Shown piece after piece: positions 1-10,844 of a stretch of 64,000 nucleotides of DNA. The stretch's first letter is position 1. Every line of letters begins with the position of its first letter. Both the position numbers and the translations under genes were made by a program. Source of the stretch: Prosapia bicincta (lineage: Eukaryota > Arthropoda > Insecta > Hemiptera > Cercopidae); the NCBI GenBank assembly GCA_036971475.1, contig JBAIZL010000063.1, positions 2,255,290 through 2,319,289 of the forward strand, read 5' to 3'. Below the pieces are notes generated by a model. The model had not been told where the DNA came from, made no database searches, and saw only the letters and a list, made by a program, of their open reading frames with translations.

Positions 1-330
1 TTTTTACTCTTGTTTTCTTGTTCTAAAAGACGAATATGCAATTACCCATTCAGTTTCCCCAACATAGGAAGCATCATATATATAACATTATTACAAGACG
101 GAAAAGAGTTAAGTTTTGAAAATATTCTTTTATTAATATGAAATTTAATAAATCGATAAGGATAATCATAAAGCAATAAACATATTTGTATAAGTTTCAA
201 ATTCCTATAATGATAGGAAGGAGGTAATAAGTCAAGAACTTTATCAACAAGAGAGGATACCATTCCACGTTTCTGTGACAACGGATGATCTGAGTAAAAA
301 TTAAGCAATCTGTCCGAAAAAGTAGGTTTA
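1..330 (-). pseudogene. Penelope-like element fragment (post-RT region)
   Basis: On the minus strand an open stretch of about 88 codons (308-42) starts in a context resembling the region after the reverse transcriptase in Penelope-like elements: a YSDHPLSQKR-type box followed by a SLVDKVLDL helix and a DYPYRFI stretch. In PLE proteins a similar box sits between the RT and the GIY-YIG endonuclease. The fragment runs to the window edge and is cut off. It is a relic, not a gene. Family assignment rests on remembered motif pattern. Confidence 0.6.
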
Positions 331-427
331 AGACACCAGTCTGTGACGAGTTTACCAACCCGTTTATGGGTTGATTTACAACTGAATAGGATTATAAGTA
401 TGTGAAAGCGACCAGAGGGATATATAT

Positions 428-625
428 ATAATACATTTCTTGTTAAATAATTTAAAACAACATAGGTTATTCAAATACAAGAATATTTATTAATTTATAT
501 CCAAAGCTTTTCGTTTGCAAACAGTACCAACATCATCAGGAATGAAAATTACAATAATGTGGCATTATTAATAAATATTCTTGTGTTTGAATAACCTATT
601 TTGTTTTAATATATATATATATATA
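428..625. repeat. PLE-tail hairpin next to (TA)n
   Basis: Two arms (about 454-494 and 565-607) are inverted copies of a sequence reading AGGTTATTCAAATACAAGAA. They enclose a segment with a hammerhead-like core, and a short TA run follows. The same tail recurs at 6475-6600, 22200-22290 and 28668-28720. Confidence 0.7.
509..539 (-). ncRNA. hammerhead-like motif in PLE tail
   Basis: The minus strand reads CTGATGA, then an imperfect stem-loop, then GAAA. This is the order of the conserved hammerhead ribozyme core. PLE terminal repeats are known to carry minimal hammerheads. Stem II is imperfect here, so activity is doubtful. Confidence 0.4.
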
Positions 626-1715
626 TTCTACAAATTTTCAATCGTTAATAAAATACGTTTTTATTAATCTAATCAAGTTCCAATACATTTTTGTAAACTA
701 TAGTTGATTATAATAAATATTTTCTCACATATTTATTCAATAATTGAATTTCAAAAATTTGAGGCTCTAGGTCGGTTTCGAACTGAGTATCTTCCTGTTC
801 AAAGTCTAGCGCTTTTTGGCACTGAGCCAACTTTCTTTAGATAGAAATGAACATCTCAAATATCTTAATTAAAAACTTCCATTTTATAACCGTAAATTGT
901 TGCCATGGACACCACGCAATATCATAAATAATGCTCTAGGATTAATAATGAACGAAAATAATAAAATTAACAAAGAAACTTGGTTAACTTTATAGAAACT
1001 TGCTTCACAAACGGACAGAGCGAAAGGAAAGCGAAAAGAAACTACAACACAATGCAAGCGACGAAATAAAAGAAAGTGTATAAATAGTAACAAAAGAAAA
1101 TAATAGTACAGTATATATTTAGTTCGTATTTTTAGACACTGAATTTAATTTGTTTACAAGCGTGAAAGTATTACTGTCAAACTAATTTTTTATTTTTTTT
1201 TTGTACAATCACTTCAAACGTCTAACCTATATGCATGAAGAACATTTTATTATATAAGATAGTAATTAAATAATTGTAGCGTGTTATATATTATTCATAA
1301 CATACTTTTTTCAATTTCCGAATCACCTCCGTTAATTAAGTAAGTGGTAATTATAAGAAATACTTCACGGCTCATTACGCGAAAAAACAGTTTTACAATA
1401 TTGAAGGCAGTTCTTATAAAAAGCATTAAATTCAGAATAAAAACTATGATTTCTTTGGGGAAAAAATCTGTTAGTTAATGAATAATTTTACCAACTAGCT
1501 ACACTTGACGGCATTAGCCGCTCACAATGGTGGGTTGACTGTCACAGCGTTCGATCTGATAACACCGAATCTCTAACCTACCAGAAATCCATTCCTATTC
1601 TACTTTAAATCAAAGTAAAATAATCCGCAGTTCCAAAAACTTAAGTTTATTTTCACACTCAATTTCACAAATAAACTGAAGCTATTCATCGTAACTGTAA
1701 AGTTATTCCTGAACT
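626..1715. other. AT-rich non-genic stretch with dispersed-repeat copies
   Basis: Positions 630-760 resemble 17190-17350, 22750-22900 and 47380-47520. A short block at 890-940 resembles 26105-26150. No coding signal was recognised. Confidence 0.4.
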
Positions 1716-1719
1716 TTAG

Positions 1720-2045
1720 CAGTAAGAACAATAATGTATAAGATCGTCTACATAACGCCCAATATAAATTGGTTTAAAACTTAAATTGTCCAATTAAACC
1801 TGCTCAATATCGCCAATTACAATATCACCAAATTTGGGGGATACTGGACTACCCATAGGGGTGCCATAAACTTGCTTATAAAATGTATTATCAAATTGAA
1901 AAAATGTGTTTTCCATTAGAAATTCCACAGCTTCAAGTAAACGATAAAGATGAATATCATTTTTACGTCAAATATAGTTACATCTTTTCTCAATAGCTTT
2001 TAATACAAACTTAGTGCTGACATTAGTAAAAAGTGACTATCATGG
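1720..2045 (-). pseudogene. Penelope-like reverse transcriptase fragment
   Basis: Read on the minus strand, this piece shows a SLFTNV-type start, a block GTPMGSPVSPKFGDI and, after one in-frame stop, RYVDDLI. These correspond to the GTPMGSP and catalytic YVDD-type boxes of Penelope-like reverse transcriptases. At least two in-frame stops break it. About 110 residues remain, against several hundred for an intact RT. It may belong to the same dead copy as the fragment at 1-330. Confidence in the family is high. Confidence 0.8.
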
Positions 2046-2209
2046 ACTATGACGTTTTATAGTGTGTTTCTTAGTTATTTATATTTATTTGTATTCTTGT
2101 ATTGTTAATTTAATATTATTAATAACTTATTGTATTGTTTTTTATTTTATATTAATTTGTTGTGTATTTTTTGACGTAGATGTCAATTCTGTCCATTATA
2201 CTTGTAGGC
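2046..2209. other. AT-rich spacer
   Basis: No coding pattern. It separates the RT relic from a plus-strand PLE-type tail. Confidence 0.4.
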
Positions 2210-2241
2210 CTGAATGAGGACGACAATTTAGTCGTCGAAAC
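2210..2241 (+). ncRNA. hammerhead-like motif, GACGAC stem
   Basis: The sequence reads CTGAATGAG, GACGAC, a six-base loop, GTCGTC and GAAAC. The six-base-pair stem is perfect. The core has one extra A relative to CTGATGA. It is probably the 3' tail of a PLE relic. Confidence 0.4.
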
Positions 2242-2319
2242 TTTAACAAATTCCTAATAAATAGATTTCTTTTACTCTCGCGTCAACCGTGTTTATATTT
2301 ATTTTTAGAAGATTTAATA

Positions 2320-3035
2320 TACACTTTAGTAAATTCAAATACTTAAATGTATAGAAATTATATTAAATGAAAAAATAAAGAGATAAATTAATGTAAATGT
2401 TTTATTGTAAACTTTTAACTTCTCCTGTCGGTTTTATTATCATTAGACTTTAAACAAACACATATATAAAACTGCATGTAATATTTGTGTTTTAATAAAA
2501 CGAAAATTGAACTAGCCTACATTTTTAAACCCGAAGAAATAAGTCCCACATATAATCTGTCAGTGACAGAATAGATACAATTTATTTTTATCTGTGACTA
2601 AGTATATCGATGATAACGAAAAATGATGTAGCTTATATAAACTATATATATAAAAATGTGATGTAGTTTTTTGTACGCTTCAAAAATTCAAAACGTTCTG
2701 CAGTGATTGAGGTGAAATTTTAACAAGATATACAACTTGCGTCCAAGGTGAGTTTTGTGCATTTTTAACGTCAGTAACAAACCGGTGACCACGAGAAAAA
2801 AAGCTTTATTAACGGACAGCTATGTACCAGCAATAGTGCCAACTGCCGCAAGTCAGGGGGACACGTCATACTAGCAACGACAACCACAGTCTCATGTAAA
2901 ACATTACTTGCTCCTAATTACATTGTTTACTAACATAAACAAACATACAAATAGCAACCCATTCAAATAATTTTAGATTATTATAATTATAGATTAAATA
3001 TTCACCTTAATTAAGGTATTATCATGTAGTGATAA
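2320..3035. other. AT-rich non-genic stretch
   Basis: No gene recognised. Positions 2630-2720 resemble 3460-3545, the end of the dispersed repeat described next. Confidence 0.35.
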
Positions 3036-3039
3036 AATT

Positions 3040-3560
3040 GCGCCAGCGCATTCTAGACGTTTGAAGGCTCAACTAAAAACAAAAGTGTCGAATAAAGTAG
3101 GGTGCGCTATAAACAATTTTTCAAAATTATTATATTTTTTCAAATTTATTACGCATAACTTTTCATTATATTACTAAATTTATCTCAAAAGGAATTTTCA
3201 ATTATATGAACGTTCATAACAATTACAAATATTTTATTTTATTTCGTTTCCAATTCTCCAATTATAACAATCTAAACCTACCTCTAATGTATAACCTCAA
3301 GTACTGTTTGCTATCATCTGCGTTGTACGTTTTATGATATAATGCTCAGGGTATATAGGGTGTGTCAACATTGCTCCAGAAAAGACACTAATTTTTGGAC
3401 AGCTCAGACGGAAGGTTGGGGTATTTTTCATAGATACATTGGATGAAGCAAATGTCGTAAATTGTTGTATATAAAAATGTTATGTTGAATTGTATGCGCT
3501 TCATACACCAAAACGTTCTACAGCGACCTATAACAAAATACAACCCACTTCATAAACTTA
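3040..3560 (+). repeat. dispersed repeat R1, copy 1
   Basis: Starts near a GCGCCAGCGCATTCTAGACG box and continues into AT-rich sequence with the block ACGCATAACTTTTCATTATA. Similar copies lie at 5925-6240 and 9290-9800 in the same orientation. No open frame was found, so it is likely a non-autonomous mobile element. Confidence 0.65.
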
Positions 3561-3779
3561 TTTATTTCCCGCGTCAGTAAAATATTTGAGACTACGAGAA
3601 AACAGTATTCAAAACCCAATGTACAGTATTGTACTTTAATAATATTTGAAATCGTTCATTAGTTAAATTGCTTTAAACTTGGTATTTTAGAGATGAATGC
3701 TGCAAAGAATTAGTTGTAAGTGTAATGAACATGTTAATACATGGTTAAAACAAAGTATAATAATATAATAATAATAATA

Positions 3780-3785
<6 letters not shown>

Positions 3786-3824
<39 letters not shown>
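3786..3824. repeat. (TA)n microsatellite
   Basis: About 19 TA dinucleotides. Confidence 0.95.
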
Positions 3825-3827
<3 letters not shown>

Positions 3828-4402
3828 CACGGTTTACAACAACCATTGGTTCATATATACAGGTGACCGAAAACAAACCGGACGTAAAATTACCTATACT
3901 TATTTTTTTATGTGCCTATATGTTGTGAATAAGAAGTTATCACCGAAACGTGAAATAAGCCTACCTATAAACGTACGACGCACAGCAACCATTGCATCTC
4001 AAGAAGTGGGTGCAGTGGTGCTATCTTGCGGGAAATAAACATTGTTTTTGTTGAGTAAACAATGTTTAATTTAAATGAAAACAAGCCTTATCCAAGATCA
4101 TGACTATTTTACTTTCTTGTTCTTCAAGCTACTTGCATACGTACGCAAAAACCTGTCTCGTTCAATCTCGTTCCATTACCATCTGAGTCACGCATAACTT
4201 GTAGGGATGAAATATTAAGTCTTTTTGCAAAGTTGTTCTCACTGATTCACGAGTTTGTCCTAATTCATCTGCATGTCTTCTTGTCGACAGACTTTGGCTA
4301 CAAATCAAAGCCTAAATTAACATTTCAATGTTTTGCAGACATAGTGTATTTTTATTCTTACATAATAATTATAATTTTTGTTTCAAATAATTTTAGGAAT
4401 GC

Positions 4403-4404
<2 letters not shown>

Positions 4405-4470
<66 letters not shown>
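4405..4470. repeat. (TA)n microsatellite
   Basis: Uninterrupted TA tract just left of a 97-bp palindrome. Confidence 0.95.
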
Positions 4471-4472
<2 letters not shown>

Positions 4473-4516
4473 TTGATATTTAACGTTATCCATTGTTTTT
4501 CCGTTGCACTGACTTT

Positions 4517-4717
4517 ATGAAGTTAATATATTACTATTGTAAGTAATTTTATCCACCATTAAGTGCAATAATTTTACCTTGAGTGATGAGGCACCTTTCG
4601 GTCAATTGACCATTGTCGAATCACGATGGTCAATTGACCGAAAGGTGCCTCATCACTCAAGGTAAAATTATTGCACTTAATGGTGGATAAAATTACTTAC
4701 AATAGTAATATATTAAC

Positions 4718-4722
<5 letters not shown>
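4517..4722. repeat. 97-bp perfect inverted repeat
   Basis: Arms 4517-4613 and 4626-4722 are exact reverse complements as read, with a 12-base spacer. Both sides abut (TA)n tracts. No coding content. Perfect identity implies recent origin or ongoing correction. Confidence 0.95.

Positions 4723-4758
<36 letters not shown>
4721..4758. repeat. (TA)n microsatellite
   Basis: TA tract on the right side of the palindrome. Confidence 0.95.
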
Positions 4759-4763
<5 letters not shown>

Positions 4764-4794
4764 TTTTAACATTAGATTTATGGAATTCGGTACA

Positions 4795-5770
4795 CAGAAC
4801 CATCATGCATTGGGGCGGAGCCCTGTGGATGGATCTACACCAAACTTAACACGCACCATCCTGGGAGTATGTTAAACAAACCCATTAAATTCCATCAACT
4901 TCTGTATAGCGGTTTAGGCATCCATAAGATATATCCATGTATACATCAGTTTTTGAACCACGCTTAGCCTCTGGGGCAGAGCTCTGTGGATGGATCTACA
5001 CCAAACTTCACACGAACCAGTCTAGGAATATGTTGAACAATCTGTTCAGCGTTTTAGGCGTCCATAAAATACATACAACACACATACAAATATACAACGT
5101 TTTTGCCATCCTAGGCCTCTGGGGCTGAGTAGTGTGGTTGTACCTACACCACACGTAACACGAACAGTCTTGGAAATATGTTAAACAATTCCTCCGAATT
5201 TCATTAACATGTGTTCAGAGGATTAGGCTTTCATAAGACATATTCATACACACGTATGAATATACATACATACATCGATTTTTAAACCATCCTAAGGTTT
5301 TTGGGCGGAGCCCTGTGGATGGATCTACACCAAACGTAACACAATCCATCTTGGGAATACGTTATACAATCCCTCCAAATTGTACAACCCTCTGTTTAGC
5401 AGGACACACGTCCATAAGACACGTAGATACATACATCGGTTTTTCTAGCATCCTAAGCCTATGGGGGCGAAGCCCTATAGATCCCTCTACACCAAATTTC
5501 ACAAAATCCATCCTTAAAATATGTTAAACAATCTCTCCAAATATCATTAACATGTTCAGTAGACTATGCGTTCAAAAGATACATACATACTTACATCGGT
5601 TTTTGAGCCATCCTAAGCCTCTAAGGCGGAGCCCTGAGGATGGATCTTCACCAAAGTTCACAGGAACTATTCTGGAAACATTTTAAATAAACCCTCCAAA
5701 TTTCATCAACTTCTTTTCAGCGGTTTGTGCGTTTATAACATACACACATACATATATACACACATTCATT
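4795..5770 (+). repeat. ~160-bp tandem repeat, six divergent copies
   Basis: Units contain GGGCGGAGCCCTGTGGATGG, then ACACCAAAC, then AATTTCATCAAC, GGTTTAGGCGT and CATACATACAT. Copies begin near 4810, 4970, 5120, 5300, 5460 and 5620. The layout resembles 3' tails of insect retroposons that end in short tandem repeats. Short open frames inside are by-products. Confidence 0.8.
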
Positions 5771-5924
5771 ATTATAGATAGATATAGACTAACATCATTA
5801 ACTATTAGTAATGTTAGGTAAAGCATACAACGATATTGTCCGTAAATAAATTTTTATTTATGCCTTGTAAAATATTGCTTTCAAAGAAATGTGTATTTTA
5901 AATCTAAAATGTTCCTATTACAGC

Positions 5925-6240
5925 GAATTCTAGACGGTCGAAAGCTAAACTAAGAGTAAAGATGTTGAATGGATAGGTGGCGCTGTAATCAATAATGCAC
6001 AATTATTTTATACTTATAAAGTAATCACGCATAACTTTTCATTATATTACCAAATTTATGTCAGGAAATAGTTTCAGTTATATAATTGTTTAATAACACG
6101 TAGAGGTATTTCATTTTCCTATGTTTTGAAATCTTTAGTTTTAACAATCAAAATCTACCTCTCACGGTAAAGCTCAAATACTTTTTCCTGTCATCGGTTT
6201 TGAACGTCCTGTAATAACATGGTATATTAAGTACGTTTGT
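5925..6240 (+). repeat. dispersed repeat R1, copy 2
   Basis: Matches 3040-3360 over most of its length, including the ACGCATAACTTTTCATTATA block and a CTACCTCTC box. Confidence 0.65.
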
Positions 6241-6375
6241 TGCTTATATGATGATGATGATGATTAATGATTCTAATTTTTGGAAGTTTTCTAAATTGTT
6301 GGTATTTTAGTAGTTCAAACCTGCAAGATATTTGTTGAAGGTGTATTGAATATGTTAATGCGTAGTTAAAACAAA

Positions 6376-6376
<1 letters not shown>

Positions 6377-6460
<84 letters not shown>
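6377..6460. repeat. (TA)n microsatellite
   Basis: About 42 TA units with one C interruption. Confidence 0.95.
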
Positions 6461-6461
<1 letters not shown>

Positions 6462-6474
6462 GTTTTTTTGTTTA

Positions 6475-6600
6475 ATAATTTAAAACAACTAGGTTATTCA
6501 AATACAAGAATATTTATTTATTATTTAAAGTAAAAGCTTTGGATATAAATTAATAAATATTCTTGTATTTGAATAACCTAGTTGTTTTAATATATATATA
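6475..6600. repeat. PLE-tail hairpin
   Basis: Inverted arms read AACTAGGTTATTCAAATACA on the left and its complement on the right. They flank a central AAAGCTTTGGAT block. The hairpin sits between TA runs, as at 428-625. Confidence 0.75.
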
Positions 6601-6879
6601 ATATTAATTATGGTTCACAGCAACAATTAGTTACTGTTTCATATATACAAGTGACCGAAAACAAACCGGACGTTTTTAAAATTACCATTACTTATTTATT
6701 AGGTTGTTAGTTAGAAGTTGTGTTACGTTAAAATATTTATCTACACTTGCCATTTCCGCCCCAAAGGTAAAACTCACAATACCTCAAATTTGGCGACCTT
6801 CTTGGTCACGAGGTTTCACCGAAACATGAAATGAGCCCACCTGGAAACTTGCGACGCACAGCGGCCATTGCGACGTTTT

Positions 6880-7260
6880 TTTACCCAGGTCAGAGCCCAC
6901 AAACCAACTATCGTGGCACCCAACCTCTAGCGAGCTACCTCCGTCTCACATGTATCCGAGCGTTTAGTATCCCTACCGCTAGTGAAAGAAACGGTATTAT
7001 TTAGCCATATACCAAGCTCTTAAGCCCTTCCCATGGAGAATCAGAAGATAGTGAAATGAAACAGTATGGTAATTGTTGTGCTAACAGCGGGGTGAAAAAA
7101 CCTGGCCAGAAAGAAACCCTGCTAGAAGAAATCCCGCAACGGATCATGCAGGAACCTGGGGGGCTTGAATCACCATATGCTAAGGAATAAGGTGAGGTAT
7201 TACCTTACAAATAACTTGTTAGTGAGTCTATGACACGAATAGCATGCTCCTTTTCTTCTG
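6880..7260 (-). mobile_element. dispersed retroposon-like repeat R2, copy 1
   Basis: The reverse complement of this block recurs at 41160-41582. Shared boxes include GCGAGCTACCTCCGTCTCAC and GAAATGAAACAGTATGGTAA. On the minus strand it ends in an A-rich run, as expected for a retroposed element. It is richer in G+C than its surroundings. No intact open frame; family not recognised. Confidence 0.6.
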
Positions 7261-7329
7261 CTGCCTACGCGAAACTGAAAAAGCATGCAGTGGAAATTAG
7301 CACTTCCGTTTTGAGTGAGCTGCGACCCT

Positions 7330-8125
7330 GGGGATGAACCATTACTACATTTATTATAATAATGTATTGGCAAGGATGTGGTTAATGATATTTCTTTAAA
7401 ACGTTATTTAGTTATATGACAAATACTTACATTTTCCTACGTTTTTACTTTTGTATATTTAGTACAATAATAAAACTTCTTTTGTAGTTGTACATGAATT
7501 CTAAACAATAATTCATAAATAACATGGAGTAAATAGTTGGTTTATATAGTCGAAGTAGCCACCATTTGCATCGTTAATTTGAAGAAACAAAACAACATAT
7601 TACAAAAAATAAACTTTGACTGTATGTCACCAAATACGTTACTTAAATAGTGATATATTTTAGTCATGACAATGGTCACAAGTCAAGTACAGTAGAACCG
7701 TCTACTGTAAGATAAATGAGACATATCTAGCTTTTCAATTATCGTGCTATTTCGAAGCTAACATTATTTATTTTCTCTTCATTAACTCCCACACATAATA
7801 GATACCTTTACAAGTTACACGTCAGTGGAATACATGTTTATTTCCAATCTCGGTTCCATAACCTTAGTTTTGTTGATAACCTGTGCTTGATATGTGTCCA
7901 AGTGAGTAAAGCTTACTATGTCAAAGCCATCTGTCAATGTTCTTAATAGCTTTCCTTTGTTAAGTATCACATTACATATCCTATCAAAACATTGAGTCTA
8001 TTGTTGTCCCTTATTTCGGAAATATCCCTTCATTTAGTGTTTACATTCAACGTGTAGAAAATAGTTATTAATATTTAATTAGTCTTCAACAGGATGTACT
8101 AAAGAAAAGTAATATAAACAACAAG
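7330..8125. other. AT-rich non-genic stretch
   Basis: No coding pattern, RNA gene or repeat structure recognised. Confidence 0.35.
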
Positions 8126-8129
8126 TTTT

Positions 8130-8360
8130 TAAAATCAATTCTTGCTTAGGTCAACAACAAAATATTTTATTTTAGTGATTTTTAACAATTACAATTATTA
8201 TAAATAAAGTAACTTTCTCTATACGTTAAAACTGCTGTTTCACAACATAACCTATAACATAAATTCAGGTGTTTAATGAGATCACATGTTATTACTTATT
8301 TTAAGCTAAATGCGACGAGTATCTATATTGCATATTTTGCCCCATTTGGGGAATGTTTTT
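8130..8360 (+). repeat. dispersed repeat R3 copy
   Basis: Contains TACGTTAAAACTGCTGTTTC and a TTATTTTAAGC...CCCCATTT ending. Close relatives lie at 43500-43735 and 43745-43985 on the same strand. Shorter relatives on the opposite strand lie at about 22880-23090 and 47510-47640. Confidence 0.55.
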
Positions 8361-8629
8361 TTTTCGAATTAAAAAAATTACACTAATTCATTAAATATAA
8401 TTATTGTATTAATATTTTTTTTAACTCTATTAACATCAAGTGCTATCCACTACAGTTTTAAAAAATATAAGTTTACAAAATATAGTTACCTAATATTTTC
8501 ATAAGAACTTGAATTACCAATGAAATTAGGCCAATAATATTATGATTATTATTATTATTATTATCTGGCTAGTATTAGTATGATCGCGGCTTTGACTAAC
8601 GTTCAGCCTTTTGTATTTATTACCAGAGA

Positions 8630-9180
8630 TTAGTTCTCCAAGTTATTGCAACATACATTTGCCTAGAATTAAACACTCGAATAATTATTGATTTTTGATG
8701 AAGCCCAATCTTCAGCCTTTTATTTGAAGTTGGGGAACCATCTCCTTCAACGACGACAAATGCTTCCCATTTCATTTTACACTGGTCTTCGAAGCAAACC
8801 TAAACATCCGGCATTCAAAGCAGTTTTTGGTAACTACCTCGAGGCATAACTACAATGCTCGTCAACTTTTTACTGCTCCCTTCGGAATAAAAATGTTGCC
8901 CATCTTTAGTAATCTAAATTTAGTATATCCGCCCATATTCGAACGAACATTGTGCTACATCCCTCCATGGACAATATGAATACCAAATTTGGCCTGTTCG
9001 GCCATTTATGGTAAGGAGTTTTTGCTCACCAACATAATGTGACTATATTCACAGACGGTTCAAAACTGGACAATGGGATGGATTTTTGCTTGATTGTGAT
9101 GAGTTGACAGATTTTTATTTACGTTACTACCTTCAAGGAAGTTTAAATATGGTTTTAAGGGACGATGTCGCGGCTATCAA
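8630..9180 (+). pseudogene. LINE fragment with RNase H start
   Basis: Plus-strand translation gives HNVTIFTDGSKLDNG around 9036-9080. This is the first catalytic-Asp block of the RNase H domain found in I-, R1- and Loner-type non-LTR retrotransposons. Upstream, several frames read like the end of the RT region, but stops and frameshifts break it up. Dead fragment; clade not resolved. Confidence 0.7.
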
Positions 9181-9289
9181 CCGTTCGTCAGCGCATTCTA
9201 TATGGGATCCACTGGAATCCCATTCACATTGTTTTACAATTTGGATTAAATATTCTTTTTAATTGAGGTGTTATGTCAGGCTAGCGTTG

Positions 9290-9800
9290 CGCCGTTCTTC
9301 AGCGCATTCTATACAGTTAAAAGCCGAACTAAAAGAAAAGATGTTAAATTAAGTAGCTGTAAACAATTTTTAAAATTATTTTATAATTTCAAATTTATCA
9401 CCCATAACTTTACATTTTATTACTAATTTTACCTCAAAAGGAATTTTCAATTATATGAAAGTTCAATAGAATCTACAAATGTTTTATATTGCTTAGTTTT
9501 CCATTCTCTACTTTTAACCATTTAAACCTACCTCTCGTGTATAAGCTCAAATATTATTTGCTGACATCGGTTTTGTACGTGCCACGATGTCATACTTAGA
9601 GCACTGAGTAAAGCAATAGGATACGTAAAGATTTTTCCAATTTGTGGAAACCTCAGCCGGAAGGTTGGGGTCTAAATTTTTCATAATTACATTGGATGAC
9701 GCAAGTGTCGTAAATTTGTGTATATGATATTGTTATGTTGTATTGTGTGCACTTCATACACTGAGACGTTCTACAGCGATATATCACAAAAGTTGACAAA
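9290..9800 (+). repeat. dispersed repeat R1, copy 3
   Basis: Begins with a TTCAGCGCATTCTATAC box and follows 3040-3560 almost throughout, including GGTTGGGGT and GACGTTCTACAGCGA near its end. Confidence 0.65.
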
Positions 9801-9959
9801 ACATACATCACACTTTAAAGACTTTTAAATGAAGTACAAAAGTATTTTATTTATTTTCCACGGCGTAACTTATCTGGGAATACGAGAAAAGAGCTTCTAA
9901 TCGATAGAAGACACCATGTATACATGGTATGTTATTTTTTTAATGACTTACAATTACGT

Positions 9960-10810
9960 ATTGCAGTGATTTATTTACAAGAAATAGATTTTTTCACCTT
10001 TGAAGTTTAGATTTTATCACTTATCACCTTCTGTTAAAGGAACCCGGCGGTTATGTTATGTTTTATGGGTAACCACATTTACTTGTTGTACTATAAATAT
10101 GGTTTTGAAGTATTTATTAATAGAATAATTAACCCCGTATAAAACACGCCTAGAATATTAGATCTTTTGTATTTACTAATCTTTTTTATCAATTTTTATG
10201 TCAATAATTTTCACAATGTTTGAGTTGAAAAATACCTAATATATGGTAATCCATTACTTCTCTACTTGTTTTTTGTTTCTAAATACTTTTGTATTTTATT
10301 ATCTATTTATTAATTTTTTTCTATATTTTACTTGTATATTGACACGTTTTGTTTGTTTTTTTTATTATTCATTTAACGTTTTTAATTTTCTTCTGAAAAC
10401 TATGTTTTTTATTATTTTTTTTGTAATATTTGCTACCAAAAACTTAGATATTGTTGCTATTTCTTTAATTAATTTCAATTACTTATTGCAGTGGTTTATT
10501 TATCAAATATAGATTATTTTCTTGTTTTCTTTTTAGCTTTACTTTATTATTTTAATCATTTTACATCTTCTATTCAAGGAATCGGGCGTTAATGTTATGT
10601 TTTATTGATAACTACATTTATTTGCTGCTATATTAATATAGTATTGAAGTATTTATTAATAGAATACTATACACCTTAATAATCATGCCTAGACTATTAG
10701 ATCTTTTGTATTTACTAATCTATTTTACCATTTTGTCTGTCAATAATTTGCAAAATGTTTCTGTTAAAAATATACTTCATATATGGTAATCCATTACTTC
10801 TCTACTTGTT
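9960..10810 (+). repeat. tandem duplication, ~544-bp spacing
   Basis: The segment 10015-10265 recurs at 10555-10810. Both copies contain TTATTAATAGAATA, AGATCTTTTGTATTTACTAA and ATGGTAATCCATTACTTCTC. The intervening 89-codon open frame is low-complexity TTT-rich sequence and is not called as a gene. Confidence 0.75.
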
Positions 10811-10844
10811 TTTCTATATATTTTAGTATTGTGCAAATACCAGT

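Noticed and set aside
10243..10512. 89-codon hydrophobic frame
   Set aside because: T-rich low-complexity sequence between two halves of a tandem duplication; not present in the other copy.
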